Positions 43,019-54,246 of a DNA stretch of 61,050 nucleotides are shown piece after piece. The DNA comes from Rhodobacterales bacterium (lineage in GTDB: Bacteria > Pseudomonadota > Alphaproteobacteria > Rhodobacterales > Rhodobacteraceae): positions 1 through 61,050 of the forward strand of contig PDOZ01000035.1 in assembly GCA_002747325.1 (NCBI GenBank), in the 5' to 3' direction. A program made the position numbers and the translations under genes. Positions within the stretch are counted from its first letter, which is position 1, and every line of letters begins with the position of its first letter. The notes beneath the pieces were generated by a model, which saw nothing but the letters and a program-made list of their open reading frames with translations, was not told the DNA's origin and searched no databases.

Positions 43019-43519
43019 ATGAAACAGGATCTTTCCTGGCGCGCGCAGGGCGTGCGCCTTCCCCGTTATACGCGCTCTTACGGCTTCGGCGCCGCCACCG
43101 GCATCGTGACGCTGGACGGCATCCGCCCGGCAGAAGCCCTGCGCCCCGGCGACCGGATCGTCACCCGCGACCGCGGCGCGGTGCGCCTTGCGGGCATTCA
43201 GCGGCTGGAAACCGACCCGGACCGCATGGTGGAAATCACCCCGGCGGCGATGTCGGGCAAAAACGACGCCTGGCCGTTTCAGGTGGCGGAAAATCAGCAG
43301 GTGCTGGTCACGGGCTGGCGCGCGCGGGTGCTGTTTAACCGCTCGCACATCCTCGTGCCCGCCAAACGGCTGATCGACGGTGAGTTCTTCGCCCGCCCGC
43401 GCCCCGGCCTGCCGGTCCGCCTGTTGCAACTGTTGTTCGACGATGGCGACCATCTGGTGCAAAGCGCCTGCGGCCTCTGGTTTCCCAGCCGCAACCGCCA
43501 ACCGGAACCGGCGCGATAA
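43019..43519 (+). CDS. Hint (Hedgehog/intein) domain protein
   Basis: A 166-residue protein consisting mostly of a Hint domain. The start of the domain, GIVTLDGIRPAEALRPGDRI, followed by VTRDRGAVRLAGIQRLET and VAENQQVLVTGWRARVLF, matches the Hint module common in Rhodobacterales. The family's usual nucleophilic cysteine is replaced: the site reads GAATGIVTLDG without cysteine, so self-splicing is not expected. I prefer the ATG at 43019, which has GAGG-like sequence before it, over 43007. It stands alone between tRNA-Leu and an Lrp gene. Role unknown. Confidence 0.82.
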   Translation: MKQDLSWRAQGVRLPRYTRSYGFGAATGIVTLDGIRPAEALRPGDRIVTRDRGAVRLAGIQRLETDPDRMVEITPAAMSGKNDAWPFQVAENQQVLVTGWRARVLFNRSHILVPAKRLIDGEFFARPRPGLPVRLLQLLFDDGDHLVQSACGLWFPSRNRQPEPAR

Positions 43520-43536
43520 CAACACAAACTGGCGCC

Positions 43537-43992
43537 TCACAGCGCCAGTTTGGTCGAAAACTTGATCTCTTCCATCGAAAGGAGGGCCGTCACATTATAA
43601 ATTTTCACCTCCGCAATCAGGGCCTGATAGAAGTCGTCATAAGCGCGCGCATTGGGCACCCGCACCTTGAGGATATAGTCAATATCCCCCGCCAGCCGAT
43701 GCGCCTCCATCACCTCCGGCCGCGCCCGCAAGGCGCGCAAAAACCGCGCCTGCCAGCTGCGCTCATGCTCCGCCGTGCGCACCAGAACGAAAAAACAGGC
43801 CTCAAACCCCAGCTTTTCCGCATCCACAATCACCGTCGGCGCCCCGATCACCCCCGCCTCGCGCATCTTGCGAATCCGGTTCCAGACCGGGGTTTTCGAC
43901 GACCCCACCTTCTGCGCGATCAGATCGAGCGACTGCCCCGCATCCTCCTGCAACTGCGCCAATATCTTCCGGTCGGTCTCATCCAAACGCAT
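43537..43992 (-). CDS. Lrp/AsnC family transcriptional regulator
   Basis: A 151-residue regulator: helix-turn-helix in MRLDETDRKILAQLQEDAGQ and SLDLIAQKVGSSKTPVWNRI, RAM domain afterwards with AHRLAGDIDYILKVRVPNAR. A long open frame continues upstream but family similarity starts at the ATG at 43992. The 207-bp region to the divergent ferredoxin-NADP reductase gene includes an 18-mer (44002-44019) identical to one upstream of metY, possibly an operator. The TPVWNRI recognition helix is typical of amino-acid-responsive Lrp proteins; the effector is unknown. Confidence 0.93.
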   Translation of the reverse strand: MRLDETDRKILAQLQEDAGQSLDLIAQKVGSSKTPVWNRIRKMREAGVIGAPTVIVDAEKLGFEACFFVLVRTAEHERSWQARFLRALRARPEVMEAHRLAGDIDYILKVRVPNARAYDDFYQALIAEVKIYNVTALLSMEEIKFSTKLAL

Positions 43993-44001
43993 CCCAACCT
44001 C

Positions 44002-44019
44002 CAAACAGAACATTTTCCC
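44002..44019. promoter_or_regulatory. 18-bp sequence shared with the metY upstream region
   Basis: CAAACAGAACATTTTCCC lies ten bases before the start codon of the Lrp-type gene and is identical to 19848-19865. A shared regulator site is the simplest reading; autoregulation by the Lrp protein is possible. Confidence 0.4.
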
Positions 44020-44199
44020 AAAATCAGCACATATAGGCGCCGAAAGCAGAAAAATGTCCCATTTCCGACCGAATAACAAGCCCACGCGCCAAGCAAAACA
44101 ACTGAGCCAATTTGGCGCAGCCCCCGCGCCGCACAACCGCTGGACGACCCGCCCGTTTCTCCTATAAATAAGCCCGATTTGAGCAAGAAAGGCACCGCC

Positions 44200-45039
44200 G
44201 TGAGCGCACCCGAAACCGCCCCCAATCCCGCCGCCGCCCGCCTGCCGGACGCGCAGACCGTCACCCATGTGGAACATTACACCGACCGGCTGTTTTCCTT
44301 CCGCTGCACCCGCCCCGCCTCGCTGCGCTTCCGCTCCGGCGAGTTTGTGATGATCGGGCTGATGGGCGACCCGGACCCGAAAACCGGCCGGCAAAAACCC
44401 CTGCTGCGCGCCTATTCCATCGCCTCCCCCTCCTGGGCCGACGAGATGGAATTTTACTCGATCAAGGTGCCCGACGGGCCGCTGACCTCGAAACTGCAAC
44501 ATATCCAGGTCGGCGATCAAATCATCCTGCGCCCGAAACCCGTCGGCACGCTGGTGCACGACGCCCTGCTGCCCGGCAAACGCATCTGGTTCTTCGCCAC
44601 CGGCACCGGCTTCGCCCCCTTCGCCTCGCTCCTGCGCGAACCGCAGACCTATGAGGATTACGACGAGGTCATCATCACCCATACCTGCCGTGAAGTCGGC
44701 GAGTTGACCTACGGCGCGCGGCTGATCGAAGAAATCAAACAGGACGAATTGCTGGAAGAACTGATCGGCGAAGGCTTCTACAAGAAAATCCGCTACTACC
44801 CAACGACCACCCGCGAAAAAAGCCCGAAAATGGGCCGCATCACCGACCTGATCCGCTCCGGCGAAGTGTTCAAAGACCTCGGCGTCGCCCCGCTCTGCCC
44901 GGAAAACGACCGCGCCATGATCTGCGGCAACCTGCCCTTCAACCTCGAACTGAAGGAAATCCTTGAGCAAGCGGGCTTGGAAGAAGGTGCCAATTCGCAT
45001 CCAAAACACTTCGTGGTCGAAAAAGCCTTCCTTGAGTAG
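44200..45039 (+). CDS. fpr: Ferredoxin-NADP(+) reductase
   Basis: FAD enzyme that exchanges electrons between NADPH and ferredoxin or flavodoxin, often part of the oxidative stress response. The 279-residue product has the FAD-binding RAYSIASPSW, the NADP-binding GTGFAPFASLLREP, and an ending of KHFVVEKAFLE, all typical of the bacterial subclass. No ATG start is available: GTG at 44200 with AAAGG eight bases upstream is preferred, TTG at 44179 is the alternative. Divergent from an Lrp gene. A hairpin follows the stop. Confidence 0.94.
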   Translation: MSAPETAPNPAAARLPDAQTVTHVEHYTDRLFSFRCTRPASLRFRSGEFVMIGLMGDPDPKTGRQKPLLRAYSIASPSWADEMEFYSIKVPDGPLTSKLQHIQVGDQIILRPKPVGTLVHDALLPGKRIWFFATGTGFAPFASLLREPQTYEDYDEVIITHTCREVGELTYGARLIEEIKQDELLEELIGEGFYKKIRYYPTTTREKSPKMGRITDLIRSGEVFKDLGVAPLCPENDRAMICGNLPFNLELKEILEQAGLEEGANSHPKHFVVEKAFLE

Positions 45040-45064
45040 AGCCTTGCCCGAATAGGCCATTACC

Positions 45065-45088
45065 AAAGGGCGCCCCTCAGCGCCCTTT
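45065..45088. terminator. Hairpin after fpr
   Basis: AAAGGGCGC and GCGCCCTTT form a nine-base-pair stem with a six-base loop, 25 bp after the fpr stop. It could also serve the minus strand. Confidence 0.7.
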
Positions 45089-45094
45089 GCCACG

Positions 45095-45319
45095 TTACTC
45101 TGCCGCATTTGACAAAATACCTGCGAGCAGAGCGTCGCGCGGGCACCCGAAGGCTTTGATTTCCGGCAGGGCTAAGGGTTTCAGGTTTTTCGCATGAATA
45201 TCGCGAGCGGAACGCAGCGTTCCTGCCAGACCAAACGGTCCAGCACGGGGTGAAACGCGCTCATCGGGCGGTAGATTCGGGAAGCCGGCCAAACAAGGCG
45301 CCCCACCCCCGCCGAACAA
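45095..45319 (-). CDS. Questionable small ORF
   Basis: A 74-codon minus-strand frame whose second half (ARDIHAKNLKPLALPEIKAF, then CPRDALLAGILSNAAE) looks protein-like and whose stop is followed at once by a hairpin. The first half is low-complexity and no ribosome-binding site is clear. It may be a remnant of a larger gene. No family recognised. Confidence 0.25.
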   Translation of the reverse strand: MFGGGGAPCLAGFPNLPPDERVSPRAGPFGLAGTLRSARDIHAKNLKPLALPEIKAFGCPRDALLAGILSNAAE

Positions 45320-45415
45320 AGCACCGCTTAGGACAAGCCCCGCCAGCCAACCCGCCGCGTCAACTCCCTGCCGCCTGCCCCCGCGCGCAAACCGCCAAAG
45401 GTCCGCGCGCTGAGG
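45320..45415. other. Spacer with nothing recognised
   Basis: Together with 45040-45319 this is a 376-bp interval between fpr and an Lrp gene. Apart from the fpr hairpin and the doubtful small ORF I see no gene, repeat or RNA in it. Confidence 0.6.
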
Positions 45416-45883
45416 TCAATACGGAATGCGGGCCCGGCTGATGAACTGGCGCAGGGCGAAGCGGGAGCGCACAACGCGCAGGCCCGGCAGGCGCATGAGT
45501 TTGGTCTGCAAAAAGGTCTCGAATTCCTCCAGGCTTTCAACCGCAACTTCCAGCAGGAAATCCTGTGCCCCCGTCATCAATGTGCCGGTCACCACCTCGT
45601 CGAACAAAGCGACCTGACGCTGAAATTCCGTCAGTTTTTCCGCGTCCTGCCGCTCCAGCTCGACCGAAACAAAGGCCGTGATCGGAAACCCTGCCCGTTT
45701 GCGGTCGATCCGCGCCGTATAGCCCGCGATCAGCCCGATTTCCTCAAGCCGGGCGACGCGGCGTTTGCAGGGCGTCGCCGACAGGCCCACCCGGTCGGAA
45801 AGCTCGACCAGTGATATGCGGCCATCTTCCTGCAAGGCGCGAAGAATCTCACGATCCACCCGGTCTGTAGTGCAAGCCGCCAT
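45416..45883 (-). CDS. bkdR: Lrp/AsnC family regulator, BkdR-like
   Basis: A 155-residue Lrp protein: DREILRALQEDGRISLVELS and DRVGLSATPCKRRVARLEEI form the DNA-binding domain, and TGAQDFLLEVAVESLEEFET belongs to the RAM domain. Family similarity starts at the ATG at 45883 although the frame remains open upstream. It is divergent, 144 bp between starts, from the leucine dehydrogenase/branched-chain 2-oxoacid dehydrogenase operon, the arrangement of BkdR in Pseudomonas, where the Lrp-type activator responds to branched-chain amino acids. Function inferred from this position. Confidence 0.88.
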   Translation of the reverse strand: MAACTTDRVDREILRALQEDGRISLVELSDRVGLSATPCKRRVARLEEIGLIAGYTARIDRKRAGFPITAFVSVELERQDAEKLTEFQRQVALFDEVVTGTLMTGAQDFLLEVAVESLEEFETFLQTKLMRLPGLRVVRSRFALRQFISRARIPY

Positions 45884-46027
45884 AAATTCCGCCTTTATTG
45901 GTGATTTCCGCTCATTTGGCTCCAGAATACCGGCAAAACGCGATTTTTCAACTCCGAAGGCACGTCTAGACTGTCTCAAACGCCGCGGAACGAACCCGCG
46001 CCAACATTTTCCACCCGCGAGACTGCC

Positions 46028-48354
<2,327 letters not shown>

Positions 48355-48355
48355 G

Positions 48356-49369
48356 ATGGCGAAAATGACGATGATTGAAGCCATTCGCGAGGCGCATGAT
48401 GTGGCGATGGCCGCCGATGAGCGGGTTGTGGTCTTTGGCGAGGATGTCGGCTTTTTTGGCGGCGTGTTCCGCTGCACCGCGGGGCTACAGGAGAAATACG
48501 GCAAGAGCCGCTGTTTCGACGCGCCGATCAACGAAAGCGGCATTGTCGGCACGGCGATTGGCATGGCGGCTTACGGCCTGAAGCCGGTGATCGAAATTCA
48601 GTTCGCCGATTATGTCTATCCGGCCTATGACCAGATCGTGTCCGAGGCGGCGCGGCTGCGGCACCGCTCGAACGCGGATTTCACCTGTCCGCTGGTGATC
48701 CGTATGCCCACCGGCGGCGGGATTTTTGGCGGGCAGACGCATAGCCAAAGCCCCGAGGCGGTGTTTACCCATGTGTCCGGGCTGAAAGTGGTGATGCCGT
48801 CCAACCCGGCGGACGCCAAGGGGCTGTTGCTCGCCTCCATTGCGGACCCGGACCCGGTGATCTTTCTGGAGCCCAAGCGGCTTTATAACGGCCCGTTTGA
48901 TGGGCACCACGACCGGCCGGTGCAAAGCTGGAAAAAGCATCCGGGCGGCGAGGTGCCGGACGGGGATGCGATTGTGCCGCTGGGGCAGGCGCGGGTTGTG
49001 CGCGCGGGCGAAGAGGTCACGGTGCTGGCCTATGGCACCATGGTGTACGTGGCCGAAGCGGCGGCGGCGGAAAGCGGGGTGGATGCGGAAATCATCGACC
49101 TGCGCACCCTCCACCCGGTGGACCTCGACGCCATCACCGCCTCGGTGCAGAAAACCGGGCGCTGTGTGATCGTGCATGAGGCGACGCGCACCTCGGGCTT
49201 TGGCGCCGAACTGATGAGCCTCGTGCAGGAGCATTGCTTCTATCACCTCGAAGCGCCGATCCTGCGCGTTACCGGCTGGGACACGCCCTATCCGCATGCG
49301 CAGGAATGGGAGTATTTTCCGGGGCCGGAGCGGGTTGGCGAGGCGTTGAAAAAGGTAATGGAGGGCTAA
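48356..49369 (+). CDS. bkdA2: Branched-chain 2-oxoacid dehydrogenase E1 subunit beta
   Basis: Partner of E1 alpha. The 337-residue product has MTMIEAIREAHDVAMAADER, VFGEDVGFFGGVFRCTAGLQ, and RMPTGGGIFGGQTHSQSPEA, all characteristic of transketolase-like beta subunits of the branched-chain complex. It begins one base after the alpha stop codon and ends three bases before the E2 start, so the subunits are translated together. Confidence 0.97.
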   Translation: MAKMTMIEAIREAHDVAMAADERVVVFGEDVGFFGGVFRCTAGLQEKYGKSRCFDAPINESGIVGTAIGMAAYGLKPVIEIQFADYVYPAYDQIVSEAARLRHRSNADFTCPLVIRMPTGGGIFGGQTHSQSPEAVFTHVSGLKVVMPSNPADAKGLLLASIADPDPVIFLEPKRLYNGPFDGHHDRPVQSWKKHPGGEVPDGDAIVPLGQARVVRAGEEVTVLAYGTMVYVAEAAAAESGVDAEIIDLRTLHPVDLDAITASVQKTGRCVIVHEATRTSGFGAELMSLVQEHCFYHLEAPILRVTGWDTPYPHAQEWEYFPGPERVGEALKKVMEG

Positions 49370-49372
49370 GGG

Positions 49373-50644
49373 ATGGGCGTTTTTGCAATTCGGCTGCCCG
49401 ATGTGGGCGAGGGGATCGCGGAGGCGGAGCTGATCGAGTGGCACGTCGCGGTGGGCGATCTGGTGCGCGAAGATCAGGTGATCGCAGCGGTGATGACCGA
49501 CAAGGCGGCGGTGGAGGTGCCTTCTTCGGTCGAGGGGAAGGTGCTGGAACTTGGCGGTGAGATTGGCGACGAAATCGCGGTTGGCGCGGTGCTGATCCGG
49601 CTGGAAGTTGCGGGGGAAGGCAATGAGGCGGAAGGCGCGGCGGAGCCTGTGTCTGCGCCCGAACCCGAAGCCGCGCCCGAAGCTGTGCAGCCCCCTGTGC
49701 CCGAACCGGAAGCCCCCGCCCCCGCCCCATCTCCTGCGCCAAAAGCCGCCCCCGCGGTGGCGCGCGCGCAGGGAACCAAGCCGCTGGCCGCGCCATCGGT
49801 GCGCGCCCGTGCCCGCGAAGAGGGGATCGACCTGCGGCAGGTGCCGGGGTCCGGTCCCGCCGGGCGGATCAGCCATGAAGATATTGACCGCTGGATTGCG
49901 TCCGGCGGTATTCAGCAAGGCGCGGTCACGCGCGGGCACAATACCGGCATCGAGGAGGTGCGCGTCATCGGGATGCGCCGCAAGATCGCGGAGAAAATGG
50001 CTCTGTCGAAGCGGCATATTCCGCATATCACCATCGTCGAAGAGGTGGAGATGGAGGCTCTGGAAAACCTGCGCGTGGTGCTGAACGACAAATATAAGGA
50101 CACGCGGCCAAAGCTCACCTTGCTGCCCTTCCTGATGCGCGCCATTGTCGAAGCGGTGCGCGAACAGCCCGGCCTCAACGCCCTTTATGACGACGAGGCG
50201 GGGGTGGTGTATCGCCATGGCGGCGTGCATATCGGCATTGCGACGCAAACCCCGTCCGGGCTGAACGTGCCGGTGGTGAAACACGCGGAGGCGGGCAGCC
50301 TTTGGGACAATGCGGGCGAGGTGGCGCGGCTGGCGGAAGCGGCGCGCGAGGGGTCTGTCCTGCGCGACGATTTGAGCGGCGGCACCATCACCATCACCTC
50401 GCTCGGCCCCCTTGGCGCGATTGCCACCACGCCGATCATTAACCACCCGCAGGTCGCCATCGTTGGCGTGAACAAGATGCAGATCCGCCCGGTCTGGGAC
50501 GGCCAGCAATTCCGGCCCCGCCGCATGATGAACCTGTCATGCAGCTTCGACCACCGGGTGGTGGATGGCTGGGACGCCGCCGTGTTCGTCGCCAAGTTGA
50601 AAACCCTGCTGGAAACTCCGGCAATGCTGTTCGTCGAGGTATAA
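49373..50644 (+). CDS. bkdB: Branched-chain 2-oxoacid dehydrogenase E2 (dihydrolipoyl acyltransferase)
   Basis: Core of the complex. The 423-residue product consists of one lipoyl domain (FAIRLPDVGEGIAEAELIEW; lipoyl-lysine in VMTDKAAVEVPSS), a Pro/Ala linker of about 45 residues, an E1/E3-binding domain (APSVRARAREEGIDLRQVPG) and the catalytic domain with the histidine in SFDHRVVDGWDAA. The single lipoyl domain and MTDKA sequence fit branched-chain rather than pyruvate complexes. The E3 gene starts at the next base after its stop. Confidence 0.97.
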   Translation: MGVFAIRLPDVGEGIAEAELIEWHVAVGDLVREDQVIAAVMTDKAAVEVPSSVEGKVLELGGEIGDEIAVGAVLIRLEVAGEGNEAEGAAEPVSAPEPEAAPEAVQPPVPEPEAPAPAPSPAPKAAPAVARAQGTKPLAAPSVRARAREEGIDLRQVPGSGPAGRISHEDIDRWIASGGIQQGAVTRGHNTGIEEVRVIGMRRKIAEKMALSKRHIPHITIVEEVEMEALENLRVVLNDKYKDTRPKLTLLPFLMRAIVEAVREQPGLNALYDDEAGVVYRHGGVHIGIATQTPSGLNVPVVKHAEAGSLWDNAGEVARLAEAAREGSVLRDDLSGGTITITSLGPLGAIATTPIINHPQVAIVGVNKMQIRPVWDGQQFRPRRMMNLSCSFDHRVVDGWDAAVFVAKLKTLLETPAMLFVEV

Positions 50645-52003
50645 ATGTCTGAAATTAAATGCAAACTCCTGATTATTGGCGCCGGTCCGGGCGGCTATGT
50701 CTGTGCGGTTCGGGCCGGGCAACTGGGGCTGGATACGGTTGTGGTGGATGAAGCGCGTCCCGGCGGCACCTGTCTCAATATCGGCTGTATTCCATCGAAA
50801 GCCCTCATTCACGCGGCGGATGAGTTTCACAGGATTGCCCATGCGGGGGGCGGGCCGCTGGGCATCTCGGTAGGCGCTCCGAAGGTGGATCTGGTGCAGA
50901 CGCAGCGCTGGAAGGACGGGATTGTTGACCGTTTGACCGGCGGCGTCGAGATGTTGATGAAAAAAGCCGGTGCGCGGCTGGTGCCGGGGAGCGCGCGGTT
51001 TGTCGATGGCAAGACCGTCGCGATTAGCGGCAATGACGAGGTGACGCGCATCCGGGCGGAAAATATCGTCATCGCCTCCGGTTCGGCGCCGGTCGAACTG
51101 CCATTTCTGCCGTTTGGTGGCGACGTGTTGTCCTCAACCGAGGCGCTGGCGCTCACCGAGGTGCCGGAGCGGCTCGCGGTTGTCGGCGGGGGGTATATCG
51201 GGCTTGAACTGGGGATTGTTTATGCCAAGCTCGGTGCGCAGGTCACGGTGGTTGAAGCGGCAGAACGCATCCTGCCGCAATACGACGCGGCGCTGACCCG
51301 GCCCGTGGTCAAGCGGCTCGAGGCGTTGGGTGTGACGCTCCTGACCGGCGCGAAGGCGACGGGCTTTACCGCCGGGGTGCTGTCTACCGATCAGGGCGAT
51401 GTGGCGGCGGACAAGGTTCTGGTCACGGTGGGCCGGCGTCCGCGCACGGCGGGGATCGGCATTGAGGAACTGGCGCTGACACAGGACGGCCCCTTCATCA
51501 AGGTGGATGAGGCGTGCCAAAGCTCTATGCGCGGCATCTACGCCATTGGTGACGTGACCGGCGAGCCAATGCTGGCGCACCGGGCGATGGCGCAGGGGGA
51601 GATGGTGGCGGAACGGATCGCGGGACATGCGGCGGGCTGGGACAAACAGGCCATTCCGGCGGTCTGTTTCACCGACCCGGAAATCGTCACCTGCGGCGCA
51701 GCACCGGGCGAGATCGAGGGCAGCAAGGCGACGGAGTTTCCCTTCGCCGCCAATGGTCGCGCCTTGACCACAGAGCGTGAGGATGGGTTTGTGCGGGTGG
51801 TCTGGCGCGAAAGCGATCATGCGGTGCTGGGTTTGCAGGCGGTCGGGGCCGGGGTCTCGGAGCTTTCCGCCGCCTTCTCACTCGCCATCGAGATGGGCGC
51901 GCGGCTGGAGGATATCGGCGCGACGATCCACGCCCACCCGACCCAATCGGAAGCCCTTCAGGAAGTCTGCCTGAAAGCATTAGGGCATGCGCTGCACATA
52001 TGA
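50645..52003 (+). CDS. lpdV: Dihydrolipoyl dehydrogenase (E3) of the branched-chain complex
   Basis: Reoxidises lipoyl groups with FAD and NAD. The 452-residue product has the FAD-binding LLIIGAGPGGYVCAVRAGQL, the redox disulfide in GGTCLNIGCIPSKALIHAAD, a second nucleotide-binding site (AVVGGGYIGLELGIVYAKLG), and the active-site histidine in HAHPTQSEALQEV. It is the last enzyme of the leucine dehydrogenase-bkd operon; the stress-protein gene begins 49 bp after it. Confidence 0.96.
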   Translation: MSEIKCKLLIIGAGPGGYVCAVRAGQLGLDTVVVDEARPGGTCLNIGCIPSKALIHAADEFHRIAHAGGGPLGISVGAPKVDLVQTQRWKDGIVDRLTGGVEMLMKKAGARLVPGSARFVDGKTVAISGNDEVTRIRAENIVIASGSAPVELPFLPFGGDVLSSTEALALTEVPERLAVVGGGYIGLELGIVYAKLGAQVTVVEAAERILPQYDAALTRPVVKRLEALGVTLLTGAKATGFTAGVLSTDQGDVAADKVLVTVGRRPRTAGIGIEELALTQDGPFIKVDEACQSSMRGIYAIGDVTGEPMLAHRAMAQGEMVAERIAGHAAGWDKQAIPAVCFTDPEIVTCGAAPGEIEGSKATEFPFAANGRALTTEREDGFVRVVWRESDHAVLGLQAVGAGVSELSAAFSLAIEMGARLEDIGATIHAHPTQSEALQEVCLKALGHALHI

Positions 52004-52052
52004 TAGCATGAAACGGATACCATAAGACAAAACGAAAAAACGGGAGGAAAAC

Positions 52053-52487
52053 ATGACTGAAAAAATTCTGGTGGGATATGACGGCAGTGACGCGGGCAAA
52101 CGCGCGCTGGATTATGCCGTGGACAGTGCGCGAGAACGGGGGGCTGAGCTTATTGTGGCGCATATTCTCGAATGGTCGCCCTATACCTTCCTGACGCCGA
52201 AAGAGCTGGAAGAGCGGCACAAACGCCGCGAGGAAGAGTTGAAACGCGCCGAGGAAGCCCTGCTGGCCCCGGTTGTGGCCGCCGTGAAGAAACAGGGCGT
52301 GCCGGTCGAAACCGTACTGCGCTACGGCCATATCGCCGACACGCTGTGCAAGGTCGCCAAGGACGCAAAAGTGCGTCAGATCGTGATCGGTCGCGACGGC
52401 AGTTCCAAACTTTCGCAACGCCTGTTTGGCTCCGTCGCAAACTCCGTGGCACAGGCTTCGACCGTCCCCGTGACGATCATTCCTTAA
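52053..52487 (+). CDS. Universal stress protein (UspA family)
   Basis: A 144-residue Usp-fold protein: MTEKILVGYDGSDAGKRALD at the N-terminus and the ATP-binding loop IVIGRDGSSKLSQRLFGSVA followed by QASTVPVTIIP at the end. The ATP-binding form (G-x2-G-x9-G-S) is nearly complete. GGGAGG precedes the ATG. It is placed between lpdV and the AGCS symporter gene (one base to the next frame, 16 bp to the chosen start). This suggests a regulatory role with the transporter, as Usp proteins are sometimes linked to transporters; this is inference. Confidence 0.93.
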   Translation: MTEKILVGYDGSDAGKRALDYAVDSARERGAELIVAHILEWSPYTFLTPKELEERHKRREEELKRAEEALLAPVVAAVKKQGVPVETVLRYGHIADTLCKVAKDAKVRQIVIGRDGSSKLSQRLFGSVANSVAQASTVPVTIIP

Positions 52488-52503
52488 GATGAAAGGCAGT
52501 TCC

Positions 52504-54051
52504 ATGACCAAGGCAATTCAACGCGCGGCCCTGACCGCGGCGGCCCTTGTAGCTGCACCCGCATCCGCAATGGCCCAATCCATCGACGAAACGGTCAACA
52601 AGATCTTTTCCAATTCGACCGGCTGGTTCGTCAACATCATCTTCAGCTCGTTTCCCGGCACGGATTTCCCGTGGATCGTGCTATGGCTGGTGGTGGCGGC
52701 AACCGTGTTCACCATCTACTTCGCCTTCATCCAGTTCCGCGCCTTCCCACATTCGATCTCGCTGGTGAAGGGCGATTATTCCGATCCCGACGACGCGGGC
52801 GAGGTCAGCCACTTTCAGGCCCTGACCACAGCGCTTTCCGGCACCGTCGGGCTGGGCAACATCGCCGGTGTGGCGGTGGCGGTCGGCATCGGCGGACCGG
52901 GGGCAACCTTCTGGATGATCCTCGCCGGCCTGATGGGCATGGCGTCGAAATTCACCGAATGTACCCTGAGCGTGAAATACCGCAACGAATATGACGACGG
53001 CACCATCTCCGGCGGCCCGATGTATTACATGACCAAGGGCTTCGCGGAGCGCGGCCTGCCGCTGGGCAAGGTGCTGGCGGTGATGTTTGCCGTGTTCTGT
53101 ATCCTCGGATCGCTGGGCGGCGGCAATATGTTTCAGGCCAATCAGGCCCATGCGCAGATTGCCAATGTGGTCGGCGACTATCCGGGCTGGATCACCGGCC
53201 TTGTCTTTGCGGGTATCGTCTTCGCGGTGATCGTCGGCGGCATTCAGTCGATCGCCAGCGTTACCGAAAAGATCGTGCCGTTCATGGGCGTGCTGTATGT
53301 GGCCACCGCACTGGTGATCATCCTGATGAACGCCAACATGATCGGCTGGGCCTTTGGCCAGATCTTCGAAGGCGCCTTTACCGGGCTTGGCGTGGCGGGC
53401 GGCATGGTCGGCGCGCTGATTCAGGGCTTCAAACGCGCAGCCTTCTCCAACGAAGCCGGCGTCGGCTCGGCAGCGATTGCCCACTCGGCAGTGCGCACCA
53501 AGGAACCGATCACCGAGGGCTTTGTCTCGCTGCTCGAACCCTTCATCGACACCGTGGTGATCTGCACCATGACCGCACTGGTCATCATCATCACCGGCCA
53601 GCTGGTAACCGACCCGAATACGGGCATGTACCTGCTCAACGAAGGCGGCAAAACCATCCAGACCGTTGACGGCAATTCCGGCGTCGCCCTGACCTCGGCC
53701 GCCTTCTCCGCGTCCTTCGGCTGGTTCAAATATGTGCTGGCCCTGGCGGTGGTGCTGTTCGCCTTCTCCACCATGATCAGTTGGTCCTATTACGGCCTGA
53801 AAGCCTGGACCTTCCTGTTCGGCGAAGGCAAGACCAAGGAACTGGTGTTCAAGATCATGTTCTGCATCTTCGTGGTGATCGGTGCCTCGGCCAATCTCAC
53901 CCCGGTGATCAACTTCTCGGATGCGGCGATCTTCGCCATGGCAGTGGTTAATATCCTCGCGCTCTACTTCCTGATGCCGGTGGTGAAACGCGAGTTGAAC
54001 AGCTATCTCAGCCGCCTGAAATCCGGCGAGATCAAGTCGTTCAAACACTGA
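52504..54051 (+). CDS. Sodium:alanine symporter family protein (AGCS)
   Basis: A 515-residue sodium/amino-acid symporter of the alanine or glycine:cation symporter family with about eleven transmembrane helices. Diagnostic segments include FQALTTALSGTVGLGNIAGV, GPGATFWMILAGLMGMASKF and RAAFSNEAGVGSAAIAHSAV. An N-terminal signal-like stretch (ALTAAALVAAPASAMAQ) precedes the first helix, unusual for E. coli members but frequent in marine Alphaproteobacteria. I prefer the ATG at 52504, with AAAGG upstream, over 52489. Its position after the bkd operon suggests import of amino acids for that pathway. A terminator follows. Confidence 0.94.
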   Translation: MTKAIQRAALTAAALVAAPASAMAQSIDETVNKIFSNSTGWFVNIIFSSFPGTDFPWIVLWLVVAATVFTIYFAFIQFRAFPHSISLVKGDYSDPDDAGEVSHFQALTTALSGTVGLGNIAGVAVAVGIGGPGATFWMILAGLMGMASKFTECTLSVKYRNEYDDGTISGGPMYYMTKGFAERGLPLGKVLAVMFAVFCILGSLGGGNMFQANQAHAQIANVVGDYPGWITGLVFAGIVFAVIVGGIQSIASVTEKIVPFMGVLYVATALVIILMNANMIGWAFGQIFEGAFTGLGVAGGMVGALIQGFKRAAFSNEAGVGSAAIAHSAVRTKEPITEGFVSLLEPFIDTVVICTMTALVIIITGQLVTDPNTGMYLLNEGGKTIQTVDGNSGVALTSAAFSASFGWFKYVLALAVVLFAFSTMISWSYYGLKAWTFLFGEGKTKELVFKIMFCIFVVIGASANLTPVINFSDAAIFAMAVVNILALYFLMPVVKRELNSYLSRLKSGEIKSFKH

Positions 54052-54074
54052 GAACCAAAGCCATTACACAAAAG

Positions 54075-54105
54075 AAAAGCGCAGGGCCAACGCTCTGCGC
54101 TTTTT
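54075..54105 (+). terminator. Rho-independent terminator after the AGCS symporter
   Basis: AAAAGCGCAG and CTGCGCTTTT form a ten-base-pair stem with a ten-base loop and a T tail. Confidence 0.9.
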
Positions 54106-54166
54106 ACCTTCCCCCAAAGCCTCGCACCCAAAGCAAAACCCGGCCGACCGGAACCCCGCCCGGCCC

Positions 54167-54189
54167 CTTCTTCTTAGCACAAATACTCA
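54167..54189. repeat. 23-bp intergenic motif, copy 5
   Basis: CTTCTTCTTAG, CAC, AAATACTCA; between the symporter terminator and the 3' end of dksA. Confidence 0.8.
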
Positions 54190-54246
54190 AAACCCCGCCG
54201 CATCCAAAAACACCGGCGGGGCCAAAACACATAAACAGCGCAAAAC

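Noticed and set aside
48485..50509. 674-codon minus-strand frame
   Set aside because: It is antisense to the bkd E1 beta and E2 genes, which have clear family motifs, and has no recognisable domains.
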